From assembly GCA_021784595.1 (NCBI GenBank), contig JAJYHT010000017.1, positions 1 to 64,000 of the forward strand: a stretch of 64,000 bases of DNA, written 5' to 3'. Positions 43,234 to 52,429 of this stretch are shown here, piece by piece; position 1 is the first letter of the stretch; each line of letters begins with the position of its first letter. Source of the stretch: Bacillota bacterium (GTDB taxonomy: Bacteria; Bacillota; Sulfobacillia; Sulfobacillales; Sulfobacillaceae). Below the pieces are notes generated by a model. That model was given only the letters and a program-made list of their open reading frames with translations. It was not told the origin of the DNA and did no database searches. Position numbers and translations under genes: made by a program.

Positions 43234-43851
43234 ATGGGGGCATCCAAGTTGGTGGACTTAAAATTCTGTCCATATTGTCGCGGGCGGCTCGTGGCACGCT
43301 TGCTATTCGACAAACATCGGCTGGTCTGCACTCAATGCGGACGTATTGTGCACCAAAATCATCGAGTGGCGGTGTCCACGATTGCGTTCACCACCACCGG
43401 CCACATGGTTTTAGTGCGTCGAGCCATTGAGCCCGGTTATGGGAGGTGGGTCATCCCGGGCGGATATAGCGAAGTCGGAGAAAAGCTTGACAAGGCTGCG
43501 ATGCGCGAAACGCTAGAAGAGGTGGAAATAAAACCTATATCAGACCGTTTGGTGCTGTCTGGTCTCTACTCGTATCCGTCTACCGATCTGATATTAGTAG
43601 TCTATGCGATACAAGTTGAGCGGAGCGTACTCACCTGGGGTCCTGAGTGTTTAGAGGCCCGATGGTTTTCTTTTCGTGACATCCCGTGGTCGAGCCTGGT
43701 ATTTGACTCGACCAAAGATGCCTTGCATGATTGGCTGGCAGCTAATGGGAGCTGTTGGCAAAGTGGCCTAGAAGGTCGGGCCGTCGATACCGAGCGTCAG
43801 TGGCCACGGCGTCAGGCAGGTGAACATCCGTCCACAGTTCAACCACAATGA
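43234..43851 (+). CDS. Nudix hydrolase with N-terminal zinc ribbon
   Basis: Residues 12-35 carry C-P-Y-C ... C-T-Q-C, a zinc ribbon as in NudC-like pyrophosphohydrolases. The Nudix box reads G-G-Y-S-E-V-G-E-K ... R-E-T-L-E-E-V-E-I: the metal-binding R-E-x-x-E-E is intact, but the usual glycine after E-E-x is glutamate. It probably hydrolyses a nucleotide diphosphate derivative. The last ~35 codons overlap the convergent minC gene by 110 bases, an unusually long overlap, and the tail is low in conservation. Confidence 0.85.
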   Translation: MGASKLVDLKFCPYCRGRLVARLLFDKHRLVCTQCGRIVHQNHRVAVSTIAFTTTGHMVLVRRAIEPGYGRWVIPGGYSEVGEKLDKAAMRETLEEVEIKPISDRLVLSGLYSYPSTDLILVVYAIQVERSVLTWGPECLEARWFSFRDIPWSSLVFDSTKDALHDWLAANGSCWQSGLEGRAVDTERQWPRRQAGEHPSTVQPQ

Positions 43852-44425
43852 GGTCTTTATCGACATGTGCGTACTCAGGCTGTTGTCCATTACCGTCACC
43901 CAGCGCTAGCACATCTCCAATTTTAATCTGCGAAGGTTGAAATCGAATAGCATAGATATTATGGTGCCTATCGTCTGGTTGACCAGCATACACCGTGCCG
44001 CGAAGCCAGCCAAAGACAAAAATGTCTCCGGCGGCCGCTAATGTGGCACCCGGATTGACATCGCCTACGATAATGAGGTCTCCCTGATGCGTAATCTGCT
44101 GGCCTGAACGGACGGTATGGCGCACAACCATGGGGGTTGACAACATATGCGAACGAGTTTGCTCTAAGGTTAAAAGACCGTTATGCGGGTCTGGCGATTG
44201 GATGCCTCGTAAAATAAGTGTAGGAAATTGGCCGAATATATCGGAAATCTGTTGAAACAAGGTCGCGGTCAGAGGCAATCCATCTACCTCAACCAATAAT
44301 GTCGCCGAGCCTAGAAATTCTACCCTCGACCTTAAGGTGACCTGCAGATCCTCGACGAGATCCGATTCTCGCGCAAAGCCGTGCGCTAGAACCCGCAGAC
44401 CTCTTTTATCGCCCTTGATTTCCAC
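43742..44425 (-). CDS. minC: Septum site-determining protein MinC
   Basis: The C-terminal domain is clear: V-R-S-G-Q-Q-I-T-H-Q-G-D-L, V-G-D-V-N-P-G-A, A-A-G-D-I-F-V-F-G-x-L-R-G. This is the beta-helix that dimerises and binds MinD. The N-terminal ~100 residues fit the FtsZ-inhibiting domain. At 227 residues it is full length. MinC blocks FtsZ ring formation away from mid-cell. minD and minE/divIVA are not adjacent, which is uncommon. Its 3' end overlaps the Nudix gene. Confidence 0.9.
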   Translation of the reverse strand: MEIKGDKRGLRVLAHGFARESDLVEDLQVTLRSRVEFLGSATLLVEVDGLPLTATLFQQISDIFGQFPTLILRGIQSPDPHNGLLTLEQTRSHMLSTPMVVRHTVRSGQQITHQGDLIIVGDVNPGATLAAAGDIFVFGWLRGTVYAGQPDDRHHNIYAIRFQPSQIKIGDVLALGDGNGQQPEYAHVDKDLIVVELWTDVHLPDAVATDARYRRPDLLGHFANSSH

Positions 44426-44788
44426 TAGACATCCCCCTCAATCAGCTCAAAATCGATAAGTGCTCAGATATTCCACATGAATTCGCTAAAATCCTGCTAA
44501 ATGTGACAGCATTTTGATGATAACACGAGACGAATCATTGTCGCACAGTGACGCGGGCCTTTGCTCTAAGAGCCAAAGGGTGATTTAACCTGATGGGACA
44601 GTCTAAATGACCAACTGCTAGGCCAAAATCACCGTGAAATGCAGGGGTTGCCGTGCTCTGGGAATAATCGTTGGCCCGCGATGGCCGCCGGTTAATCGGT
44701 CCGACAGTTGATTTCGCGGTCCCCAGGACAGATATTTAGGGCTTGTTATGCCGCGGCGGATGTTTGGCTGTACAACCGACCAGATTTT
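44426..44788. other. Intergenic region
   Basis: About 360 bases between minC and the end of the TraG/relaxation pair. A hairpin CCTTTG-CTCT with AGAGC-CAAAGG (near 44550-44573) is present without a T-run. No gene was supported. Confidence 0.35.
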
Positions 44789-45553
44789 TTACGGGCGCAT
44801 ATAGTGCAACAAGTGTCGGAGAGTTTTCTTAGAAGATTTGTTGGGAGGTTCCACATGGCGGATGACCATTCCCGCGAGGATTTCGGTTGCTCCCCACACG
44901 TAGCCCTGTGCCAGCAACCTTTGTGCCTCGTCCAGTGAAATGTCGCCAGTGTCCCGCAGACAATAGCGCATCTGTACCGCTGCCATGGGCGGCAGGAGAG
45001 CGGGCGTGGGGGGAATGTTTGGGGGTTGGGACAATAATGGAAGTGCCCGGGCCAACTCATTCGCGTTGATTACGTAACATCCCACAGGTAAACGAGCTTG
45101 TCCCAGCCAAGACGCCAACCTTTGAAGACGGGTGGACTGGCCGACAGCGATGACCACCAGAGCCTGGCTGGCCCCTGAGAAACTAAAGCTGTTGCGATAA
45201 CGGGAAAGCTTGGTCAGCCACTGGCTCTTGGTTTCCTTTCCGCTATCGGCCTCCAGCCAATACCGGATGTCACGGTTTTTGAGGGTAAAATACGCATCAG
45301 CCAGGACTTCTCCGTGGTAGGCTTCTTGATGCCAGTCATTCAATTCGGGAGATAGCGCCAAGTAGATGGAAGAAACGAGGGCTCGATGAATACGGTGCGC
45401 TCCCCGGTGAAATTGTCCATGATCCCAAATCGCGTCACGGTACCAAATCCAGGTGCCGTCGGCCAAAGACTCGCTTTCGGCCTTGGGGTCAATGGCCCAT
45501 AGCTGCTCCTTGGTCAACATGCCCACCTGGCGTAGAATGTCGCGCCAATTCAT
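44789..45553 (-). CDS. Replication-relaxation-like protein, partner of a TraG/VirD4 ATPase
   Basis: The N-terminus (L-R-Q-V-G-M-L-T-K-E-Q-L-W) looks like the winged helix of plasmid replication-relaxation proteins. The middle has the family pattern A-D-A-Y-F-T-L-K, then Y-W-L-E-A-D-S-G-K-E and L-T-K-L-S-R-Y, and A-L-V-V-I-A-V-G. Relatives act in replication or mobilisation of plasmids and integrative elements. The start ATG overlaps the stop of the coupling ATPase gene (ATGA). No relaxase lies near, so its present role is uncertain. Confidence 0.6.
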   Translation of the reverse strand: MNWRDILRQVGMLTKEQLWAIDPKAESESLADGTWIWYRDAIWDHGQFHRGAHRIHRALVSSIYLALSPELNDWHQEAYHGEVLADAYFTLKNRDIRYWLEADSGKETKSQWLTKLSRYRNSFSFSGASQALVVIAVGQSTRLQRLASWLGQARLPVGCYVINANELARALPLLSQPPNIPPTPALLPPMAAVQMRYCLRDTGDISLDEAQRLLAQGYVWGATEILAGMVIRHVEPPNKSSKKTLRHLLHYMRP

Positions 45554-47019
45554 TGGGAGACACCAAGAGGTTGATGACGAAGGGTCACAGGATGAGGAGG
45601 CCTTGGCTTGCCGTCTTTGACCAATTGTACCCACGCGTGGCCCGGCCCAAAGAATCGTAGCTGCGGATCAATAGGGTAGGGAAGGGCGGCGTCTTTAAAA
45701 ATTTCGAAATCAGCCGGTGCGGCACCGCCTAACACCACTTTTTGGCGCCCGTTGGCCATAATGGCTTCGCGCAGTTCGTGGCTAAGTTGGCCTAGGTCTT
45801 GATGGGCTAGGACCAGACCTACATGATATCCGCGCGCTAATGCTAAAAATTCCGAGAGATCGGGGGTAACATATTCGTGAAACTCGTCTAGGTATAAGAA
45901 ATATGGTGTGAGGTCGGAAGATAGCGGCCGACGGTAGGTCGCCATGGCCAGCCCATGCCATAAAAGGGTGCCCAGTATGCGCGCCGAATCCCCTAATCGG
46001 GCGAGGGACAAAGGACAGAAGACACTCATTCGTTGTGCCAGCGCCTGGTCCCAATCAAAGTCATAGGGCGGACTCAGCACCCGGCGGATATCGGGATGGA
46101 GCAAGAGCAGCTCCAAACGGTTAAGCAATCCTTGCCGCTGTTCCAATGCCTGCCTTGGGTTGAGTTTTTTAACTTGATCACTAAAATATTGGGTAACGCG
46201 AGGATCGCTGACGGCAGCCAAAATGGCATCCCGTTCGCCATCGCGTCGCAAAAAGCGCAATACGGCATCAAGATCCGCGCGATCAGCCAAGGCTTCTTTG
46301 ACCGCGATCACGGCATACATCAAGAGCACTCGGGAAGATACCGCATAAAAGGGATGCCCGGAGGCGGCAATTTGATTCAAAGCCCAGGAAATGCCTTCGG
46401 CCGCTGTGGCTGGTGCTCCCGCTAATGGATTATAGTGGGGGCAGCGCGGATCTTCTGGATCGAAATATACCACGCGGTGGGCGTGCTTTAAGGCGTGCTG
46501 GTGCGCCGCTTGGCTTAAGTCACCTTTGGGTTCAATGAGGGCCACGGGATGGCCTGACGCCAGGTCCTGAACCATCATCGGCAACAGCATGCTGGATGAC
46601 TTGCCTGAGCCTGTGGGCCCTAGCACATGCAGGTGCAGAAAGCGATCGCGAATAGAGAGCGTGATGGGCCAAATGCCCCAGCGCCGACCGATTTCAACCG
46701 ACCCGGGAGCATACGCTCTACGTTTTATGACGGTGTACGCTCCACACAGCATGGCTATAAGGGGCAACGCGCGCCAGTTGAGCCAGGCAATGAGTACTAG
46801 GCCGTCAAACCCAAGCCATGCTTTAAACCTGGGCCCACTATGAACCCACAATAGGCCTAAACCCAAAAGAATTATCCAGGTCAATCCGACCGATAGGGTA
46901 ACGAATGAAGGTTCGCGCGATGGGACCATCTGGATGACCAACGATGCTAAAATTATCAATGACCAAAAAGCTAGGGCTGACCACCAGGCCAACCCCAACC
47001 ATCGGTGCCAGGACCGCAT
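45550..47019 (-). CDS. TraG/VirD4-type coupling ATPase
   Basis: A 489-residue membrane ATPase with three to four N-terminal helices (residues 8-90), Walker A G-P-T-G-S-G-K-S near residue 133, I-E-P-K-G-D-L-S and Walker B Y-F-L-Y-L-D-E-F-H-E-Y. These are features of type IV secretion coupling proteins, which pump DNA or protein through a conjugation channel. AAGGAGGGT precedes the ATG. It is co-transcribed with the replication-relaxation-like gene. No other conjugation gene is present, so it is an isolated module or the remnant of an integrated element. Confidence 0.82.
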   Translation of the reverse strand: MRSWHRWLGLAWWSALAFWSLIILASLVIQMVPSREPSFVTLSVGLTWIILLGLGLLWVHSGPRFKAWLGFDGLVLIAWLNWRALPLIAMLCGAYTVIKRRAYAPGSVEIGRRWGIWPITLSIRDRFLHLHVLGPTGSGKSSSMLLPMMVQDLASGHPVALIEPKGDLSQAAHQHALKHAHRVVYFDPEDPRCPHYNPLAGAPATAAEGISWALNQIAASGHPFYAVSSRVLLMYAVIAVKEALADRADLDAVLRFLRRDGERDAILAAVSDPRVTQYFSDQVKKLNPRQALEQRQGLLNRLELLLLHPDIRRVLSPPYDFDWDQALAQRMSVFCPLSLARLGDSARILGTLLWHGLAMATYRRPLSSDLTPYFLYLDEFHEYVTPDLSEFLALARGYHVGLVLAHQDLGQLSHELREAIMANGRQKVVLGGAAPADFEIFKDAALPYPIDPQLRFFGPGHAWVQLVKDGKPRPPHPVTLRHQPLGVSQ

Positions 47020-47096
47020 TTCAGACCCTCCTTAGGTTAGGATGCTTTTACCAGGGAGTTCGTTGCGATCCATCAAAAAGCCTTTTTTCGACGCGA

Positions 47097-48488
47097 TTAT
47101 TCTCCATTCCAGTCAACGGGTCCGATAAAGGCGAACTGCTTTAGGCGGGCACCCAAATCGTTGCAAATTTCTTCCAAGTGTTCTATGGTGTCGGCTTCAG
47201 CACGGGCTACCAATGCAGGTTGCGTATTAGACGCCCGTATCAGTCCCCATCCATGAGGAAAAATCACTCGCAGACCATCCACCGTAATGACAGAGACATC
47301 AGGATTCGATTCATACTCGCCTAACAAGGTCTGCACTACGTGAACCTTCTCCTCGTCGGGACAATCGACTCGAACCTCTGGGGTGGAAGGAGGAACGGGG
47401 ACATCGGCCAACAAGGCGGACAACGGTTCGGATGTGTGCGAAAGGATTCGCAGCAATCGTCCCGCCGCATAGAATGCGTCGTCATAGCCGAAATACTCAT
47501 CGGCAAAGAACATGTGGCCGCTCATTTCGCCCGTAAACACCGCGTTGAGTTCGCGCATGCGGGCTTTGATCAGCGAATGCCCGGTCTTGAAGAACTCTGG
47601 ACGTCCACCTAAACGTTGGACTTCATCATACAAGGTTTGCGAACACTTGACTTCGATAATTGCCGGCGAACCGGGATGTTTGGCTAATATTTCCCGCCAG
47701 TAAAGAACCATCAGACGATCGCCCCAAAGAATTTGTCCCTGTTCATCCACTACTCCAATTCGATCGCCATCGCCATCAAACGCGATACCAAGATCAGCAT
47801 GCTCCGTTTTCACCGTAGCAATGAGGTCGACTAAGTTTTTGGCTACTACGGGGTCTGGATGATGATTGGGGAATGTCGGATCTGGCGTGCAGTATAAACA
47901 CGTGACATCTGCTATGCCAAATGTGTCCATAACATCCTGGGCAAATAATCCGGGCGTGCCGTTGCCACAGTCGACGACTACTTTTAAGGGCCGGGGACCC
48001 AACTGAATTTTCTCGTGGAGCATTGACAGATAGGCCCCTACAGGATCTCGGTGGGTGACGTCGCCGGTGCCCTGGCGATAATGGCCCGCCTCAACCATAC
48101 GCCGGACCTTTTGAATTTCTTCGCCGTATATGGTCGCTTGACCGCGTGCCAATTTGAATCCGTTATATTCGGCCGGATTGTGGCTGGCGGTAATCATGAC
48201 ACCGCCTTCGATTTGGTATTGGATTCGCGCAAAATAAAAAATCGGGGTGGTGACCTGGCCAATGTCGATGACATGCATTCCTGTTCCGACAAGACCAGTC
48301 GTCAAGGCATCGCGATAGGCCGGGGACGAAGCCCGGCTGTCCCAGCCGACTAAACATTGGGTAAGACCAAACTCTAGCAGATATGTACCGAAGGCGCGAC
48401 CTAACTCTTCTACTCCTTCGGGAGTGATGTCCTTATCTACCAAACCGCGCAAATCATATTCGCGAAAGATACTGGAATCCAACAACAC
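47097..48488 (-). CDS. Phosphomannomutase/phosphoglucomutase
   Basis: The protein has the four active-site loops of the alpha-phosphohexomutases: phosphoserine S102 in T-A-S-H-N-P, the Mg-binding D-G-D-G-D-R, the sugar loop G-E-M-S-G-H and the phosphate loop R-A-S-N-T-Q-P. It interconverts hexose 6- and 1-phosphates. Product mannose-1-phosphate would feed GDP-mannose for the Dpm1/PIG-V genes; glucose-1-phosphate would feed UDP-glucose for SqdB. The GTG start has only a weak ribosome binding site; following TTG codons are alternatives. Confidence 0.92.
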   Translation of the reverse strand: MLLDSSIFREYDLRGLVDKDITPEGVEELGRAFGTYLLEFGLTQCLVGWDSRASSPAYRDALTTGLVGTGMHVIDIGQVTTPIFYFARIQYQIEGGVMITASHNPAEYNGFKLARGQATIYGEEIQKVRRMVEAGHYRQGTGDVTHRDPVGAYLSMLHEKIQLGPRPLKVVVDCGNGTPGLFAQDVMDTFGIADVTCLYCTPDPTFPNHHPDPVVAKNLVDLIATVKTEHADLGIAFDGDGDRIGVVDEQGQILWGDRLMVLYWREILAKHPGSPAIIEVKCSQTLYDEVQRLGGRPEFFKTGHSLIKARMRELNAVFTGEMSGHMFFADEYFGYDDAFYAAGRLLRILSHTSEPLSALLADVPVPPSTPEVRVDCPDEEKVHVVQTLLGEYESNPDVSVITVDGLRVIFPHGWGLIRASNTQPALVARAEADTIEHLEEICNDLGARLKQFAFIGPVDWNGE

Positions 48489-48601
48489 AGCTACTCGCCT
48501 CGCTTTTTCATCCTTTCTCCTTAATGATACCTGTTCTCATAGAGCATGCGCTATGTTTGGTGCAAACAATTCACGTAATCGGGAAAAATAGGCCGAGATA
48601 A

Positions 48602-48631
48602 TTGACTAAAAATCGAACAATAAATTATAAT
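48602..48631 (+). promoter_or_regulatory. Strong promoter of the NCS1 permease gene
   Basis: TTGACT and a perfect TATAAT are 18 bases apart in an AT-rich context, about 45 bases before the start codon. Confidence 0.8.
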
Positions 48632-48677
48632 TTACTTGTAATTGTTCGGATTTTTTTGCCACCTGGAGGTGCTGGTA

Positions 48678-50048
48678 TTGGCAACGGAAGAGCAGGACGC
48701 CCTACAGTATAAAGATGAGGTCGTTCGCATTGAACCAAAAGGAATAGAGCACATCGTTGATGCCGAGCGTCACGGCAAAGTGTCTTCGGTGTTCACTTTG
48801 TGGTTTGGCGCCAACGTGGAACTGGCGACATTGACCACTGGAGTGGCGGCGGTAGCATTCTTTGGATTGAACTTTAAAGAGGCTGCGATAGGGCTGTTGA
48901 TTGGCAATGTCATCGGAGTCACCCTATTGGGATTGCTATCGACTTTTGGGCCCCGCCTTGGGGTGCCGCAAATGGTGCATTCGCGTGCGTCATTCGGATT
49001 TTTCGGTAACTTCATCCCCGGGTTTCTTAATATGATCGCAGGCGTCATGTGGTTTGCGGTCAATACCATTTTGGGCACCTTTGCCTTTGAAACCGTGTTT
49101 GGCACCAACTTCATCGTGGCTTTGCTTATCATGGTTGTGATTCAAGTCATCGTGGCAGTTTATGGCTACAATATGATCCATGCGGTGGAACGCTTTATGG
49201 CCATCATTTTGACCGTGGTATTTCTCTTGGTTTCCGTATTTGCATTTGGCCATGCGAATTATCACTTGGCATTCAATCCTAAAATCTATCCCAGCATGTC
49301 AGGAGCGATAGTCGAAGCAGCTGGTCTGGCTTTCTCGTATCTGTTGGGGTGGACCGTATTTGCCTCGGACTACACCCGATATTTGAGTTCTAATACGGCA
49401 CCTAAGAAAATATTCTGGAATGCGGCGAGCTCGAATTTCATTGCTTGTCTGTGGCTGGAACTGGTAGGCGCTGCGCTGGCCATTATATTTCCCAATGCGG
49501 CAGGATCCCCCAACCCGATGGCATTGTTGTCAGGCATCACGCCCCACTGGCTGGTTAGCGTCACGCTGGTGGCGGTTATTATCGGAACTGTTACCGCAAA
49601 CGTCTTGAACATCTATTCTGGGTCTTTGTCGGCATTGGTGGTGAACATTCCGGTAAAACGCTGGTTGGCGGCCGTTCTCGTAGGATTGGCAGGCGGCGTT
49701 TTGTCTTTTGTCGCGCACAAGGCATATTATGTAGATTTTGAAAACTTCCTGTTTTTGTTGGGATACTGGCTGTCGCCATGGGTGGCTGTGGTTCTAATGG
49801 ACTTTTTGGTTGTTCATCGCGGCCGTTACACGACGGGAATGTTTTACGATCCGCGACGTGTCGTGCGTCCAGGTCTTTGGGCATGGCTAGTGGCCATCGT
49901 GGTTTCGATCCCATTTTTTGACCAGACCCTGTACACAGGATTTATTGCTCATCAATACCCGCAATTAGGAGACCTGTCCTATTACGTAAGTTTTGTTGTA
50001 GCAGGGCTGTTATATTGGATTTTGGGTTCGCGCCGCGTCTCGGCGTAA
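48678..50048 (+). CDS. NCS1 nucleobase/cation symporter
   Basis: A permease of about 456 residues with twelve hydrophobic segments. W-F-G-A-N-V-E-L near residue 40 is the NCS1 helix 1 signature, and F-A-S-D-Y-T-R-Y-L in the middle is typical of cytosine/purine/allantoin permeases (CodB, PucI). It would import a nucleobase or related compound with a cation. The TTG start lies seven bases after GGAGGT; in-frame codons upstream lack a site. It has its own promoter and terminator and no enzyme partner nearby. Confidence 0.9.
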   Translation: MATEEQDALQYKDEVVRIEPKGIEHIVDAERHGKVSSVFTLWFGANVELATLTTGVAAVAFFGLNFKEAAIGLLIGNVIGVTLLGLLSTFGPRLGVPQMVHSRASFGFFGNFIPGFLNMIAGVMWFAVNTILGTFAFETVFGTNFIVALLIMVVIQVIVAVYGYNMIHAVERFMAIILTVVFLLVSVFAFGHANYHLAFNPKIYPSMSGAIVEAAGLAFSYLLGWTVFASDYTRYLSSNTAPKKIFWNAASSNFIACLWLELVGAALAIIFPNAAGSPNPMALLSGITPHWLVSVTLVAVIIGTVTANVLNIYSGSLSALVVNIPVKRWLAAVLVGLAGGVLSFVAHKAYYVDFENFLFLLGYWLSPWVAVVLMDFLVVHRGRYTTGMFYDPRRVVRPGLWAWLVAIVVSIPFFDQTLYTGFIAHQYPQLGDLSYYVSFVVAGLLYWILGSRRVSA

Positions 50049-50061
50049 TCACATCTTCATG

Positions 50062-50097
50062 AAGGAGACCGTGCCATGAAGTCGGTACGGTCTCCTT
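50062..50097 (+). terminator. Rho-independent terminator
   Basis: AAGGAGACCGTGCC pairs with GGTACGGTCTCCTT (14 pairs with one wobble) around an 8-base loop, followed by TTTA. It ends the permease transcript. Confidence 0.88.
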
Positions 50098-50164
50098 TTA
50101 TATTGACGGAATGGGTTGCCAAAGGCAGACTAGTGGGTAAGTGTTAGGTGAAGGGGTCAGGGCA

Positions 50165-50617
50165 ATGGAAGTGCGTCCTTATCGCCCGCAGCACGATTAT
50201 CGTTTAGTGTTGGGCGCTCAATGCGACTTATATCAAATTAATTTTCCTCGTTTTGTTTGTACTCCGGCGTTTTTGGCGGATCAAGCGCAACGGCTCCGTG
50301 CAGCCGGGCGCAGGCCGTTTGAAAACGGCATCTTCATCTTGCAAGATGACGAGGACTTTGTGGGATTTGTGTGGGTCGCCATTCGCATGGATCTGCAGGG
50401 AAGTTTTGGCTCGATTGACCAGGTCTATGTGCGTGAACCGTACCGTCGGCAGGGACTAGGAAAACTGTTAATGGCCGCCGCTCACAAGTTTGTGCGTCAG
50501 CAGGGATTATCCATTGCGCGGTTGTATGTGACAGCTGACAATCAGGACGCCGTGCGTCTATATGAACGTGAGGGATATCGCGTCACCCGTTATGAAATGG
50601 AAAAACCGATTCAATAG
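50165..50617 (+). CDS. GNAT-family N-acetyltransferase
   Basis: A 150-residue single GNAT domain with the acetyl-CoA motif V-R-E-P-Y-R-R-Q-G-L-G-K-L-L near residue 90 and the late V-T-A-D-N-Q-D-A-V-R-L-Y-E-R-E-G-Y. It should be a cytoplasmic acetyltransferase acting on an amine, perhaps a protein N-terminus or small molecule. The ATG follows GAAGGGG; an upstream in-frame start overlaps that site. Confidence 0.9.
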   Translation: MEVRPYRPQHDYRLVLGAQCDLYQINFPRFVCTPAFLADQAQRLRAAGRRPFENGIFILQDDEDFVGFVWVAIRMDLQGSFGSIDQVYVREPYRRQGLGKLLMAAAHKFVRQQGLSIARLYVTADNQDAVRLYEREGYRVTRYEMEKPIQ

Positions 50618-50619
50618 GG

Positions 50620-50654
50620 TAGACTCCAAGGACTCATACCGTCCCTGGAGTCTA
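50620..50654. terminator. Bidirectional terminator
   Basis: TAGACTCCA-A-GGAC pairs with GTCC-C-TGGAGTCTA with one internal mismatch. It separates the convergent acetyltransferase and HtrA genes. Confidence 0.75.
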
Positions 50655-50661
50655 TTTGCGT

Positions 50662-51864
50662 CTAGTTGCCCAATCCTGCGTTCGAGGGCACGGTAATAGG
50701 GCCGTTAGGCTCCTGACCTAAGGTCACTTGCTTGGTGAGCACCTTGCCCTGATCATTTACTGTAATGTTGACTTTGACACCCACCGTTTGCTTGTCAATG
50801 ATGTCTTTGAGCGCACTGGCGGAGGACACGGGAGTGCCATTGACGGCAGTGATCACCTCGCCCGTGGTCAGGCCCCCATTGGCGGCTGGGCTATTGGGCT
50901 CGACATAAGCAATAATGACCCCGGTGCCTGTGGCCAGACCATATTGTTTGGCAATGGCTTGGGAATCTGTGCCAATAAAAACACCGAGCCAAGGCCGGAT
51001 GACATGTCCGTCTTTCATCAATTGGGGCAAAATTTTCATCACCGTCGACGTCGGAATCGCAAACCCGATACCTTGCCCTTGAGTAGATACCGCAGTATTG
51101 ATGCCAATCACCTGTCCAGCTAAGTTCAACAAAGGACCTCCGCTATTGCCGGGATTAATAGCTGCAGAGGTCTGCAACAAATTGCGGTAATCGCGGTTGC
51201 CGATAGTTAAGGGGCGTCCTTTGGCGCTGATCACACCCACCGTGACGGTGTGGCTGAGATCATACGGGTTTCCAATCGCAATATCCCAGGCCCCGACCGG
51301 GGTGCTGTTGGAGTTGCCCAGAACTAAAGTGGGGACCGGGTTCGGTGCATTAATTTTCAAGACCGCCAGATCGGTCGCGTAATCGGTTCCCACACGCGTC
51401 GCCGTAAAAGGTTTGTTGTATCCGGGCACATAGACTTGGATGTTGGTTGCTCCATGAATAACGTGGTCGTTAGTGAGCAGATATCCTTGGCTATTGAAGA
51501 AAAATCCCGAGCCAATGTCGGTTGCGATACTGGTTTGTTGCGGCAAATTGTTCCCAAAAATAGAGCCGAAAAACGGGTTGAAGTAGGGAGACGACGACAC
51601 CGAAGTCTGTTGCGGGACGGTGGCCACGATTTTTACGACCGCATTGCCTACACGCTTGACAACGTTGGAAATGGTATCGGGCCCAAGCGGCAACGTCGGC
51701 GGCGTATAGGTGGCGACCTTGGCATAGGGAGTGGTGATATTGCTCCCTTGGTTTTGCGCCGTGGGAATAAAATCATGATAGGCGTAGATACCGCCACTGA
51801 CGGCCCCGGCTCCCACCGCGAATCCTACGATGGCGCTCGTTAGCGTCTTGGTTAACGGATGCAT
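50662..51864 (-). CDS. HtrA/DegP-like serine protease
   Basis: A 400-residue S1C protease. It has an N-terminal membrane anchor (residues 8-28), the triad H134 (T-N-D-H-V-I), D165 (A-T-D-L-A-V-L) and S241 (N-P-G-N-S-G-G-P), and one PDZ domain after about residue 290. It degrades or refolds damaged proteins outside the membrane, as HtrA, HtrB and YycK do in Firmicutes. AAGGAGGG precedes the ATG. The gene is divergent from a single-domain receiver. Confidence 0.93.
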   Translation of the reverse strand: MHPLTKTLTSAIVGFAVGAGAVSGGIYAYHDFIPTAQNQGSNITTPYAKVATYTPPTLPLGPDTISNVVKRVGNAVVKIVATVPQQTSVSSSPYFNPFFGSIFGNNLPQQTSIATDIGSGFFFNSQGYLLTNDHVIHGATNIQVYVPGYNKPFTATRVGTDYATDLAVLKINAPNPVPTLVLGNSNSTPVGAWDIAIGNPYDLSHTVTVGVISAKGRPLTIGNRDYRNLLQTSAAINPGNSGGPLLNLAGQVIGINTAVSTQGQGIGFAIPTSTVMKILPQLMKDGHVIRPWLGVFIGTDSQAIAKQYGLATGTGVIIAYVEPNSPAANGGLTTGEVITAVNGTPVSSASALKDIIDKQTVGVKVNITVNDQGKVLTKQVTLGQEPNGPITVPSNAGLGN

Positions 51865-52002
51865 CCAAATGCCCTCCTTGATTCGTGTTTGCCCTGTTAG
51901 AAGCTTTCTGGACGTAGTTTAACCGTAATTTGTTACGAAATCGTAACCAATCGGAAGGATTTCTGGAAGTTATGGGGAATAAACCATACGGGAGGGCGTT
52001 AA

Positions 52003-52377
52003 GTGAAAATTTGGATTGTGGATGACAATAAAAACTTGTTGGAGATAATTTACGAGGCTTTGTGCATGGACCACGATGTAACACTGTTGGATTCCGGTGA
52101 GGCTGTGCTTTCGCAGATTGATACCACTCACGGAGAAGACCCGGAGGTGCTGCTGGTGGACTGGAACTTGCCCGGTACAGCCACGGATCTCCTGCTGGAC
52201 AAGATGGTGACGAAATTTCCTCGGTGTCATACGATTATCATGTCTGGAGATCTTACGTCATCGCATTTGTGGCCGTCTTCTGCCTACCGGCTGGAAAAAC
52301 CGTTCAAACTGGCTGAACTTAAAACATTCTTGCGTAGTTTAACCCGGGCTCCGCAATATGTTAATAATGAACAATAA
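52003..52377 (+). CDS. Stand-alone response regulator receiver
   Basis: A 124-residue receiver domain without output domain: acidic pair D7/D8, phosphoacceptor D53 in L-V-D-W-N-L-P-G, and the lysine in L-E-K-P-F. The switch threonine/serine is in I-M-S-G-D. Single-domain regulators act through protein contacts or in phosphorelays. The GTG start follows GGGAGGG. No kinase is adjacent; it diverges from htrA. Confidence 0.9.
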   Translation: MKIWIVDDNKNLLEIIYEALCMDHDVTLLDSGEAVLSQIDTTHGEDPEVLLVDWNLPGTATDLLLDKMVTKFPRCHTIIMSGDLTSSHLWPSSAYRLEKPFKLAELKTFLRSLTRAPQYVNNEQ

Positions 52378-52382
52378 ATACG

Positions 52383-52416
52383 AAAGCTCCTCTCTTTTTA
52401 AAATGGGAGGAGCTTT
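52383..52416. terminator. Bidirectional terminator
   Basis: AAAGCTCCTC and its exact complement form a 10-bp stem with a 14-base T/A-rich loop between convergent genes. The stem ends in AAA/TTT on both sides. Confidence 0.8.
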
Positions 52417-52429
52417 AGATGTGGCTGAG

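Noticed and set aside
44550-44573. Terminator of minC or the TraG unit
   Set aside because: The hairpin has a bulge and no T-run, and is too far from both stop codons.
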